From Boswellia sacra (lineage: Eukaryota; Streptophyta; Magnoliopsida; Sapindales; Burseraceae), in the NCBI GenBank assembly GCA_013180625.2, contig SNVD02008757.1, positions 248,001 to 312,000 of the forward strand: a DNA stretch of 64,000 nucleotides. The letters are read 5' to 3'. Positions 45,836-57,298 of this stretch are shown one piece after another. Position 1 is the first letter of the stretch. Every line of letters begins with the position of its first letter. The position numbers were made by a program, and so were the translations under genes. The notes under the pieces are model-generated. The model was not told where the DNA came from. It did not search any database and was given only the letters and a program-made list of their open reading frames with translations.

Positions 45836-46905
45836 GAGAGTATTGGTGCCAGAACACCTAGTGACAGACCATCCAACTAATATGCTTGATCCCAAAAGAT
45901 AGTGTTGGTGTTGGAACATCTTGTGTTAGAACACCTAACTGATATGCTAGATCCTAGAAGAGAGGGCTGGTGTTGTAACATCCAGCGGCAGACCACCTAA
46001 CTAATATGCTTGATCTCGGAGGGGAGCGCTAGTGTTGAAAGACCTAGCGACCAACCACCTAACTGATACGCTTAATCTCAGAGGGGAGCGCTGGTGTCGG
46101 AACACCTGGTAGCGGACCGCTAAACTGATATGCTTGATCCCAGGATAAGAGTGCTGGTGTCGAAAAACCTCGCGACAGACCACCTAGCTGATACACCTGA
46201 TCCCGAAGGAGAGCGTTGGTGTCGGAACACCTGGCGACAAACCACCAAACTGGTATGCTTGATCCCAAAGGAGAGTGCTGGTGTCAGAACACCTGGCAGC
46301 GGACTACCTAACTGATACGCTTGATCCCCGAGGAGAGCATTGCTGTCAGAACACCTAGTGGTGACCACCTAACTGATGCTTTTGATCCTGAATGAGAATG
46401 TTGATTTTGGAACATCTAGTGTCGAAACACTTGGCGACCACCTAACTGATACGCTTGATCCCAGAGGAGAGCTTTAGTGTCAAAACACCTGACTGTGGAC
46501 CACCTATCTAATACGCTTAATCTGGAAAGAGAGTGCTAGTGTTAGAACACTTGGCGAAGGAACACCTAACTCATAAGCTTGATCCCGAAGGAGAGCGTTG
46601 GTGTCAGAAGACCTAGTGGCAGACCACCTAACTAATACGCTTGCTCCTAGAGGAGTGCTCTGGGTTTGAAACACTTGACTGTGAACCACCTAACTGATAC
46701 GCTTGATCCTAAAGGAGAGCATTGATGTTGGAACACCTAGCGATGGGCCACCTAACCGATACGCTGAATCACAAAAGATAGTGCTAGTGTCAGAACACCT
46801 AGTGGCAGACTACTTAACTAATACCCTTGATCCCGGAGGAGAGTGTTGGTGCCAGAACATCTGACTGACATGCTCAATCCTGGAGGAGAGCCTCGCTGAC
46901 TACCG
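45836..46905. repeat. ~62-bp tandem repeat array
   Basis: Landmarks CTGGTG/CTAGTG occur at 46029, 46091, 46154, 46216, 46278 and 46340 (62-63 bp). The unit, GGTGTCGGAACACCTGGCGA with CTAACTGATACGCTTGATCC, is homologous to one module of the 163-bp array. The two arrays therefore share an ancestor and differ in module content. Confidence 0.9.
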
Positions 46906-47475
46906 AGGGTAACGAGCCTTATGCTACAGGTTACTTATAGTAGAATCTTTTAACGGGTCTGCCTTAAGAGTAGTAGCTCATATGTTTTTTGTTACGTAAG
47001 AGATGGCTTTTGGACCTTTAGAGGTTGCATGTTGTGAAGTAGGGGCCCGGTTTATGTAACAATATGGAAATTGACTAAAGGAGTAAATTGACACCTAAAG
47101 TGATAGATGGTGAGTTGATATTGTTGATATGATGTAGTATATGACTCATAACTAAAGATTCATATGGTGAACAGTGCAGCTTTGCTAACTTAAGTCAATC
47201 ATTAAAAATACTTCTTCAAATGATTCATGTTCTATCATTTTTTGCGGTTCTTATGTCTCAGTTCTAAGCCACGTGTAATCTTTCCCCTTTATTGTATGGA
47301 TCATAAAAGCTTTTAGTTAAGTACTCGTAGTACTCCCCATGTCTGTGACTGCCATTCTTGTAATCATAATAACCTCCTCAGTTGAGATGTGTGTCATGAG
47401 CGATGTCTACATTCAGATCTCCATGGGTTATCTCTTGATTAGCCTTGGCAATTAACCAGCCTAGAAGAATTCCTT

Positions 47476-47592
47476 GAGTGGCAATAACAATTAGGTGGCG
47501 TTGCAAAATTGCATGAGTAGCATCGATAATTAAGAGGCGTTGTGAATATTATGAGTGGCACCGATGGTTAGGTGGCCTTGTAGAATGGCACA
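47476..47592. repeat. Three-copy 38-39-bp repeat
   Basis: GAGTGGCA...ATTAGGTGGCGTTG units start at 47476, 47515 and 47553. This is a third, independent tandem repeat inside the same element. Confidence 0.8.
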
Positions 47593-47929
47593 AGTTGTGG
47601 TTGTTGCAATTCCTTACTTCCCTGATAATCACCGCCCCTTAGTGTTGGTGATTGTCATGAAACTCCAACCTATGATGAACACTAACTTCCCCCTTTGTTT
47701 TCTCTTTTAGCTTACCTTTACTTTTCAAGTTTGTTTCACAAGTCATTTGGGTTCTTTGGTAAGGTGTTTTCATGAGGTTTAGAGTTGGTAGTGCTATGTT
47801 GTTGGCAAGGGCTTTTGAGATTTTTGCCCAAGGTTAGGTATCACATGAGAAGGTATGTGTTGTGGCTAGGGAGTTCGGTAGAGTTAAACTAGTGTTGTAT
47901 TTAGGCTGAGTTCAGGCACTAAAGTGGTA

Positions 47930-48164
47930 GTTAGGTGTTTTCCCTGGCTAATAGTTGAGTCAGCATGGCCCTTATCTGAGTTTAGTCATCTCTTATGGTC
48001 TGAAGTTCTATGCTACTGGCTTACTAATTCTGAACTGATGGACAAATGGTGGCAATAACTTACTTGTTCCGAGTTGAGGGATCAGCAGTGGTCAGTCTAG
48101 TAGTAGCTTGTGATTCCCTAATGGTACTCCTTGCCTCACTTGCTTCGTCTCCATTCATCATCAC
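47930..48164 (-). pseudogene. Gag N-terminal remnant of the array-bearing element
   Basis: Minus-strand frames give NGDEASEARSTIRESQATTR near 48100-48160 and TQIRAMLTQLLAREN near 47940-47985, with stops between. This resembles the N-terminal coiled region of plant gypsy gag and sits in the right place, just inside the 5' LTR. No enzymatic domain follows, so the element is non-autonomous. Confidence 0.5.
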
Positions 48165-48267
48165 TCAACTTGCATGCTACCTGCACAGAAGTTGCAAAAC
48201 AGAGGTCACTCTATAATAATAACTTGTAGCTTACTACTTAAAGGAATCGATAAATGAATGACTTTTT

Positions 48268-48294
48268 GCCGTGATTCCCACAGACGGGGCCACA
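48268..48294 (-). promoter_or_regulatory. Primer-binding site of the array-bearing element
   Basis: On the minus strand the LTR is followed by TGTGGCCCCGTCTGTGGGAA. This is close to the TGGCGCCGTCTGTGGGAA-type primer-site region used by several plant gypsy (Tat/Athila-side) elements. Confidence 0.6.
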
Positions 48295-49241
48295 TGTTGA
48301 TGCCAAAAAAATGGAACAAAATTAATTTGTTACACTTGTCCAGGTGTGAATAGTGAATGATGGAAATATCCCTGCTCAGAAGTCCTTATGGGTTAGTGAG
48401 TGACTGAGGACAGAGATGAACAGTAGGCTATCAATCAGCGATCTGACGTGGACGTCCAACTATAGAAGAAATAAGTTTCTAAGGTTAATCAGTGATAATG
48501 AGGCAATTCTGAATGATGAAAGAGATAGATGTGAGACATGTTCCTTCTTCTCCATCGAGCTTAAGCAGTTCCCATGGCAACTACAGAAACTGAATGACTA
48601 ATAAAAATAATGAAACGCTCTGTTGACTAGAAAACAAAGAAAAAGAGTCAAGGGTCATCGGATTTCCCACCAACATAGACCCTCTGATGCCCAAATCAGT
48701 GAGGAGGTCACTATTTTATGAGAAATCAAGGAGAATGTAAGTGTTTAGGCATGGATTTCATGGGAAAAGCTATATAAATAGTATTTAATGGAACAGTAAA
48801 TGTGAGAGAGAAAAGGAATAGAGCCTTAGTAAATCTTGGTGTCTTCTAGGGAGAGAAGAATTATGAAAAAGTCCTCTTATTCTTTGTGCCTCTCTCCTTA
48901 TATAGGTGATTCCAAACTTGACCTAGATCTTGACCATTCATTATGATAAGGTGGCAAGATCTTAACAAGTGGAAGGGATTATTGAAATATTCTATGATGA
49001 ATTAAAAACCTAATTTCGAGGTGATGGGAGGCTGCCATATGGCATAATGATAGTGAGCTGTTTATTCTTTATAAATTATAGGATTGGGTAGTCACTACCT
49101 AATTGACCTATTTAGGTATCTGTTAGTTAGGTAGATCCTTTCGTCACTTGGGCTTGACTTTGCATGCTTCCCATGAAACATTATCTTTAATATCAAGGGC
49201 ATTCCGTTCTTTTAGTAGAGGGTCTAAAAATCCTATCAACA
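48295..49241 (-). mobile_element. LTR (5' LTR, minus sense) of array-bearing gypsy element
   Basis: It runs TGTTGATGCCAAAAAA ... CCTATCAACA, 947 bp. By eye it is roughly 85-90% identical to 40867-41816, so the insertion is old. The full element is 40867-49241, 8.4 kb. Confidence 0.9.
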
Positions 49242-51191
49242 AATTCAATTCCACAACTTTTTTTTTAATTTTTTAATAAACGTATACACAAATTGTGGGT
49301 CACTAAACAATGCACTTTCAATAGTTGAGATTGAATTTGACATTTGTCGTTCTTAAAGCGCAGTACTTAAAAAAGTTAGATTATATTTCAACTATTTTTG
49401 TTCTTTAATCTAATAGATTGAGATGAAACGTGAAAATAGATTCAGAAAAATTGAATAAAGTTAACTATGTTTTTATGAAGTTCTCTACCTATTAGTTAAA
49501 AAAAACTACTGCAAAGTTTTAGTAGGATGACGACTTAAGTCAACAATCTAATTTATTGGGATTCATTCACCTCATAAAAGATTTTTAAACAACTTTGCCA
49601 ATATTTGGCAGGTATTGATGTTTTTTTTCTCTTTTAAAAAAGCCATATCACTTTTCATATTTAATGAGTAACCAAAATTTCTTCGCTAACGCTAACTCTA
49701 TAAGTAAATTTTATTTTGAAAAAAATAAAAATGTATTTATAAGATAAATAAGGTATGTATTTTTTTATTTAATTAGACATATGGCATATTTCTTTGCTAT
49801 GAAAAAAATATATAGCAATACTACATTTACAACCTACTTATAGCTTACTCTTCTTGCAACTTAAATTGACAAAAATTCATTGAAAAAGAAAAATAAAAAT
49901 AAATAAGTATAATTATATCCCCAGTAAAATTTTATCAACTCTGATAGTTAAGAGAGCTGATTGTAAATGTGTTTTAGGCGCACTATTATTAAAAAAATAA
50001 TATTAAAAAATGGTGGAAACTTATTTTTTGATAGGAAGAGATTTAGGTAATTTATCTTTTATAACAAAAAAAATAAAAATAAAATAACGTAAAATGATTC
50101 TTTGAAATGTTTGTAAGATTTATAATTGATTTTTTATAATAAATTGTTTGTTTTTCCTAAAGTTTGATAGGCCATAGGTAAGAGTTTTTCATTTCTCATA
50201 TAAGGTTATAACATTTATAATTAGTTGTTTCTCCAAAAATTGGCTGGTCTATAGCCAAACCAAGCCAACTCTTTATTTCGCCCCAAATCATATTAATACA
50301 CTGTCTACTTTATAATTATAAATAAAAGAGTAATACTAAACTTTACAAATAATATTCCTAAAAACATATCTATACAAACTTATGTAATATTAATGCGAGA
50401 TTATCACACCATTAACCTCAATTAATGATAAAAAATTTTTAAATTTATTCCTTCAATAATTAGATGCGACATTATTTATGGTAAATTTGTATAATATAAA
50501 ATATAATTTAGAATGGATATTATTATTATCCGTCATGCGAGATCATTGAATGTTAGATACCCACTTCTGCCAGGATGGAGTGAAGGCTAATGAAATCCTG
50601 CAGTACTTACTGGGCACTGAACTGAATGGGGGAATTCCAGACGTCATTTAAGGATAATAGTAAGTACATAAAGTTTTGAATGTGTATCATCGATTCAATG
50701 ATCAATAAATATGAAAAAATTTAAAATAAGTGATCTTATATCACTTTCTACACGGACTTTGCATATTTAATTTTGTTTATGTAACATTAATTCTACTTAA
50801 TTTTAAAGGTTAGATTGCCAGTAACCCTACCCTACCATTACTATGAAGGTTTACCTAACCTGATGGCCCCATCGATAATGGCTTTCTTCGTTTTTATCAA
50901 TGTGACAGTGAGACCCCACTCTCCTCCGTTAGTGTTTCTTGGTAAACTAGCTAGCTTCCACAACTTTTACATATGCCAAGAAAAGCTTGCCGGCCATTAA
51001 AATATCCAACCAAATCTTTTTAAATCTTGACCGTTCAGTGCGGTTTAACACGCAAGCCCGTAACTCTGCCTTGTTGCTTTCCTGCTTATTTAGGCAGCCT
51101 TGGCACCCTCACACACCTTCACTGCGTAATATGTAAAGTTGAGAGTCTAGAGGAAATTAAACAAAAAAAAAAAAAAAAAAAACAGAGACTG
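49242..51191. other. AT-rich spacer with two possible MITE remnants
   Basis: 49812-49976 has imperfect inverted ends (CAATACTACATTTACAA versus the inverse of TTGTAAATGTGTTTTAGG). 50333 on begins AGAGTAATACTAAACTTTAC, like the 26030 MITE family, but I cannot place its right end. No gene is seen up to the hairpin at 51192. Confidence 0.4.
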
Positions 51192-51309
51192 AGGAGAGGA
51201 AGCTGAGTTGAAGGAAGTTTTTGGAGATGGGAGAGTTGGAAAGCCAAAATTAATTTAATGTCTTTCCGACTCCTCCCATTCCAATGATTTCCTTTGAGTT
51301 CCTTCCTCT
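51192..51309 (+). ncRNA. MIR482: MIR482 microRNA precursor
   Basis: The 3' arm contains the 22-mer at 51261-51282 (TCTTTCCGACTCCTCCCATT + CC), a textbook miR482. The 5' arm GGAGATGGGAGAGTTGGAAA (51223-51242) pairs with it, and pairing extends outward (GAGGAAG near 51195 with CTTCCTC at 51302-51308). The loop is about 15 nt. miR482 is known to direct cleavage of NBS-LRR transcripts and start phasiRNA production. Promoter elements were not identified. Confidence 0.9.
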
Positions 51310-51367
51310 CCATTCAATCTCTATATTAGACTATGATATATAATATAGTATTAAACATGAATAGAGT

Positions 51368-51473
51368 TGCAGGGAATTATGGGCATGGAGGCCTCGGGGA
51401 GGATAGGATTTTTATGTAATCAGTTTAATTTCCTTCCCAGGTCTCTGTTATGCCAATTTTCTCCTGCTTTTCC
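51368..51473 (+). ncRNA. Second hairpin adjacent to MIR482, candidate miRNA precursor
   Basis: GCAGGGAATTATGGGCATGG (5' arm, about 51370) pairs with CTGTTATGCCAATTTTCTCC (3' arm, about 51445-51464), and the inner CCTCGGGGAGGA pairs with TCCTTCCCAGG. The 3'-arm candidate product at about 51433-51454 (CTTCCCAGGTCTCTGTTATG + CC) has a miR482-like start and end but a diverged middle. Lying 60 bp downstream of a MIR482 hairpin, it may be a tandem diverged paralogue on the same transcript. Confidence 0.5.
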
Positions 51474-54029
51474 TACCTATCCCTTCCTTCTCCTGCTCTC
51501 GTTTTCAAGCAATTAGTAGGTGATATCTGTTTGTTCCTTTTTGTGCACCTACTTTTAATATTTTTCTTTATGCTATATGTATCTGTGGTATGTGAATTTA
51601 TGCTTTATCATATGTTATTATGCATATGTCCAATAATAAATTTATACATCATAGAGTGTTTTTTTTCATAGTATCGGCTATTATATAGTTTCTCTACTTT
51701 TCCTCGCTGGGATAATGAGTATATGCAGGCAATTTTAGCATGAAAAGTGGACGCTTCTTGGTGGTTTTTTGTTGTTAAAATTCGTAAGGTAATATGTGCT
51801 TTTGAAGTCAAAGCAAATTTGGTCTACCTCTGTTAACTGAGCAAGATTTTTTACTGAGATCAAGCGATATTAAAATAAATAAATTGATGAACTTCAGATC
51901 TGAATTGACTTCACCATACAGGTGGATATTGGATTTACTATACAAAAGGTAAACAGAACGAAAGCATGGAGAGAACTATGATGCAAATAAACCAATTCAT
52001 TGATCTTGTTGGTACTTGAAACAAATGTAGGGACATGGAATTGACAATTATCAGATTTACATGGTTATGGCTTTTGTTTAATTATGAAATGTAAAATTCA
52101 TGTTTGAGTTCTGAATGATAAAAAAAAAAGGTTCAAAATTCAAACTTGTTAATATAACTAATCTAAATTAAATAAAATTGGGTAAAATTCGAACTCAAAA
52201 TAAATTTGGAGTGAATCAGTCTTTTATTGGATTGCAGATGTTGACGAGTCAAATCCCTTTAGCGTCGTGACCTTTCCCCCAGAATCTGGCAACAATTGAG
52301 AATAGAAAAGAACTTTGTTCTCAATTTCTTTAAAGTTCTATTTAATGTCTTCCCATAATCAAAGTATTAGATTGATAAAAAAACATTAAAATAATTTGAT
52401 TATATGATAATACATGGGCTATTTTTTCCTAAAATGCATCACAAGTAACTCAATTGACAAAAACCATAACGATAAAGTTGGAACTTCGTAATATTATTAC
52501 TGTTCATTTTCTTCCTCTCTTCTAAAACAAAGCAAATGGAATAAATATACCTAAATTATTAATCTCAAAATTCTTTAAACGGTTTGATTGTTTTTTGAAT
52601 GTGTAATAACCTAAGCCAACCATAATCTAGCGCCATCAACTCACCCTGGCCTTTTTTGGAAAAACAGGTGACAAAATACATAAATTTTAAATTATTGACT
52701 ATGCAATGGCAACCATATCAAATATTAAAGGTGTATCTTTTTATTAATTTAGAATTTTGTATTTTACCTTATATATTTTTTAATATATTTCATATCGAAT
52801 ATCTGTAAAATTTAATATTAATCATATGTGTGATTTAAAAAAAAATTCACAAATGAATACATCCTAACTATTTTTGAATTTAGGGCACGGGGACATGGGG
52901 GTTGGATAGCATAAAACCATGATATTATATTGTTTTAAGTTTTTCCACATTTGGATGAATTTCTTTAGTAGATATATGGTGGATATATAGGATAACACGG
53001 TATAAGCATTGGATTATTCCTCAAAATGTAAGCCCGCCTTTGCCCGTGGGTCTAGGCCACGTAAGGGATGAAAGAGGGAGACATGGCTTGTGAGAGGGAG
53101 GCCAACAGTTGCCATGACAGTTTAATATATTAAATAAAATATATTATCGTATTTTTATGATTTAAAATAATAAAAATTAAAATATTTAATTAATGTATAA
53201 ATAAATAAATGTTATACCTAAATGATTTTAAAAAAATTTTAAAATCAATATTATTACATATTAAATTTTATCCAATATTACATCAAGTACAACATATGAT
53301 ATTTTATTTATCTAAATCTATCAGATCCTATCTTATACAAATCAATCTAAAATAACTATTACAATCCAAAACGCTGCATAAAACACACCCTTAATAAAAT
53401 AATTTCTCATAAAAATGGGTTGTTATAGCGTTTGGGTTCTAAAATAATCAAATATTTTTTTGGTGAAATAAAATTATTAAATACTGTCATGAATAAAATT
53501 TTTCATAATAAAATTAGACAATTTTTTTAGATGTTAATAATTATTTGAATCGGTAGAATGAATAATTTTAAATCTAAAAGAAAAATATGTGCATCGAATT
53601 GTGGTAAAAAAAAAAAAAAGGTGTGGTAGTAGACTGTAGATGCGTGGTGACTCGACGGCTAATTCTGCAACAGAGGGGTTGAATGTGAAATATTTCAGTT
53701 TAAGAAATTACAAAAAATGAAAGGATTGAATAAAGAGCCTTGAATTCCCCACAAACACGCATGGAAAGAAGTGAAAAATAAGGAGAGGTGTCGGTTGGTT
53801 GGTCCCCATCATATCATCAATGTTATCAGTCTAGTCAGATTCCTTGCCGGTTTATTTTCCTACCTTTTTCAACTTTTAACGCGTTTCCAAGAAGTCCTTT
53901 TTCACAATTCACTGAATTTAGAATTCAGTGGAATGCCCCACTTCATTTGGCTCCCCTCGACCCCACAAAGCACTCAGCGACTCCCCCTCTGCTTAAATAT
54001 TGAAATTAATAAATAAATAAATAAATAAA
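51474..54029. other. Spacer, nothing recognised
   Basis: AT-rich sequence with no supported gene, RNA or element. A short palindrome, ACTGAATTTAGAATTCAGT, is at about 53911-53929. Confidence 0.6.
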
Positions 54030-54165
54030 AGAGAGATGAGAGATGAGGGAAAGAATGAGAGGGCCGCCTTCATTAATTTAGGAGGAAGGTACTTCATTCC
54101 TTCCCAACACCTCCTACACCATTGATTGCCAGCTTTTCCTTCCCTTTCCCTGCCTTTCAATTCCA
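54030..54165 (+). ncRNA. MIR482-like hairpin, star arm damaged
   Basis: CCTTCCCAACACCTCCTACA + CC at 54099-54120 is a miR482-type 22-mer, and the downstream text (ATTGATTGCCAGCTTTTCC) corresponds to ATGATTTCCT... after the other two copies. The 5' arm has TAATTTAGGAGG..AAGG (54073-54088) where a full star would carry about five more bases, so the duplex appears shortened. Probably a decayed paralogue. Confidence 0.45.
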
Positions 54166-56096
54166 CCTGCCCTTGCCTCTATGTTAAGATTTTCACTTCT
54201 GTTTATTTTTATTGTGATTGATTGATTTTCCCGTTTGTTTATGATCTTCTTGTTTTTAAATTTTTTAGCATAAACATATTTTAGATATTCTTGCAGTGAT
54301 CATAGAAAAACCAGTAATTATACTGTTAGAGACTATGATTGGTACTTGTAATCAATTTTTCTAATATATTTAATATCATTCACGTATTTTTTTTAATTTA
54401 AGATAATTTAAAATTAATCATGTTTTCGAATTTTTTTAAATATAAATTTCATAAAAACAGCAGAAACCTAAAATTCATAAAGTAACACGCTATTTTTTTA
54501 ATAATTATACGTCATAGATCTTTGTTGAAGTGTAACGTTCGTTGGATCTGAGATTTTGATCGTAAAAAAAATTTGGAAACCCACCCAGAAGTTCTGTTTC
54601 ACTCGTGAATGGGTAAAGAGCATTCTGCAATTGCATTGTGAATTGTTGTGGAGAAGCGTCTCGCCATGTATATAGGCAATTCGCTATAACCTTATATTCG
54701 CTAAAGTTTTGCACCATACTGTTGTTACCGTAAATGTGAAGGCAACTAAAGTGCACTTGGTGAAGAAGTCAACAGAGTCCACCAGCAAAAAAAATAATCT
54801 TAGAAGCAAACACCAAATTCATTTATTTCAATGTCCAGAACATCGTTAAAATATGCAGTCAACTCAATCAACATAAAGGAAGTTTTATTTCTAACAAGTG
54901 GGCAATATAGTCAGAGTACACGATCGAGTAATCTAGAATGTTAAAGGCAGTACAGGATTCATTACTCTACAACAAGTGAAAATAAAGCATGTTTAGTTGA
55001 TATTTGAGCGTTTAGTTTTTGGTCGTTCGATCATTAAGTTAAATTTTAAAACCTTAATTCCCATTTTATCTTTGAGAATAGCTAAAGGTTTCTATATGTT
55101 TCATTTTCACTCGAAATTTGGAATAGAAAATCTCGTATCATGCTAACTTTTTTCTGGGTGTTCAATTCCATTTACCCTCTTTATTTTATTTACTGTCTTA
55201 CCAACTTGTTAGAAATACGACTTGGCTTTATGTTATGGACATTGTGTTGAATCAAATTATTAATGACGACGTTGTTAGCCTCCAACTTAAATTGGAGAGA
55301 AACATTGCTAATAATCACTACTATTTCATGATCAAAATCTGGTGTTGGACTACAATTCCTGCGGTTTCCGTTTGATACTTTTCCATGTAAATTCGGTATC
55401 TTTGTTTCTAGATGATCATATTGGCTTGTGTCATTGGTAATTATTAAAATGGTTACTGGCTTAATATATCATACAAAAGAGGCAAAAGATTACTTGTTTG
55501 ATAGTCCTTAATATTTGGAGTTGTAATTATGTCCGATATTTGGTCTACGGTCTAGGATAATTAAAAATTAGTTGTTAAATTGTATGTCAAATTTCACAAC
55601 TATGTAAGTTCTTTAAAAAATACAGAAATTATAAGTTATAACCAAGTCAATACGATAGACGGGAGTTTTTCAATATTACAACTAACTAGACAATGATAGT
55701 ATCATTAAACCCGGTATATATTCAAGTAAATACAAGACAAACTATAAGATATGCATTCTTGTATGAGTTTACTCTAGATCTTAAACAAAATAAAAATGAG
55801 TCCAATTTTCTATACCAAATAAAAAAAGATAAGGGAATTAGATTTTTTTTTTCTTCAAGGAAATCATCAAAATAATTGAAAAAAAAAATTCATAAGAAGA
55901 AAATCTAGCCTACTTAAGGAAATCTCATCCTACAATCCTAGACCTTGGTTAAGATGTGAGTTTTATATAAAGCTGTGATCGGCTGTAAGTAGATGAGAGA
56001 AAATTTCAAAATGTTGGAGCAAACTTGGGACACTTTTAAGTTTGAACATGTATATTATAACAGGGTTACAAGTTAAGTTTTATTTATTTTATTTTC
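54166..56096. other. Spacer, nothing recognised
   Basis: No supported gene. A short minus-strand open frame at 54505-54756 is discussed under rejected items. Confidence 0.55.
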
Positions 56097-56828
56097 TTAT
56101 TGAGAAAGTGGATTCAAATATATGAGAACTCAGATTGATTTAAGAACTAAATAACAAATAGATCTAGGAAAACCATTTCCATTCCAGCTTAGCAAATTAA
56201 GCTGCTTGGATAACAGTTTCTGTAGCATTTCATTGAAAGTTTGCTTTGAAGTTTTCTTTGTTTAATTTCCTTTTCAACCGAGAAAGGGGAGAAATTTTAA
56301 CCCTTTTTGTACGAAAGGCATGAAAATGGATAACAAAAGAACGATAAATATACGATGCTTTTAATGAGACAAAATCTATCTTGGAATAATGACTTGATAT
56401 TAGCGAGTTGCCATCATTTCGCTAAGGTAGCAACTAATCTGACGCTTGTTAATTTTCTGCCTCTAAAACAAGAAACCTGTTATAGAATTTGGATTCTTTG
56501 TTAACAAGTTCAGAATGTCCTCAGTGTTGTCACAATTGAAAATCTCAAAAAATGATAGTTAATGCTTCAAAAACGCCACCCTGAGATATCGCGTGAGCTG
56601 TTACTCATCAATAATTATGTCATTTCTTTATGCTGCACATGTCAAAGACTTGGCAAGACCTCACTCTGAATTTGCTCCCCAGGAAAACATGTGCTTATAA
56701 TTATGAAGATGCATAGACTTGTTCAAGTTGTTAACTTGTTTATGATGTGATCAGATGGAACGGAAGGTACTGAAATTGTAATTCATGATACTGAAACGTA
56801 GAGGTGATCACCTTACTTTTCTTGGTCT
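56097..56828 (+). repeat. Left arm of a 1.93-kb inverted repeat
   Basis: This 732-bp arm is complementary to 57299-58029 with about 18 differences by my reading (about 97%). A short frame starting MLLMRQNLSWNNDL near 56358 is broken here by GTTAAC where the right arm has GTCGAC. No protein family is recognised. Confidence 0.95.
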
Positions 56829-57298
56829 CATCATCACCATCACCTCCCTATCAATCTGATATTTGTAGCTGTTGCTGGCTGGTTTGGGTCAATAAGTGCC
56901 CCTATGGCACTTATGCTGAAAGGGTAATAGCTCCTCTATTCAAGCGTTCTTGCATTTTCATGAACAATTATTCAGTGACATATATGCAACTGTTCAATAT
57001 ACAAACCTCAGTCTGGAGCAAGAGACGTCCCTGTAACCAGAATACATAAGATGTTAATGAAATGCCCCTATAACCGGAATACATAAGAGTTTAATGAAAT
57101 GTTCATGTTAACATGAGTACTTTGATGTAATCTCAAATACTAGGAAGGCAAAAATATTAAAATAGATTAATCATCACACTGTACTGCTAGAGTAGTTAGA
57201 TATAACCAAACAAATTGTCAAAAATGAACCCGCAGCATTTAATAAAGCTAATTGCATCACCAAGATGGCAGCAATTAAAAATAACAGGAGAGAAGTGC
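56829..57298. other. Spacer of the inverted repeat
   Basis: 470 bp. It contains a perfect-period 37-bp tandem duplication at 57029-57102 (CCCTGTAACCAGAATACATA and CCCTATAACCGGAATACATA). At 56849-56905 it contains a copy of the GGCTGGTTTGRGTCAATAAG segment also found at 58031-58071 and 60404-60442. Confidence 0.8.

Noticed and set aside
46001..46689. Several overlapping minus-strand frames with repeated peptides (FRHQRSPSGS and similar)
   Set aside because: They read through a 62-bp tandem repeat; the period is not a multiple of three, so the peptide changes frame every unit. Composition effect, not genes.
54505..54756. 83-codon minus-strand frame with a protein-like composition (TWRDASPQQFTMQLQNAL)
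   Set aside because: Starts only at GTG, has a stop a few codons upstream and no flanking exons that I could identify. It may be an exon relic, but I recognise no family.
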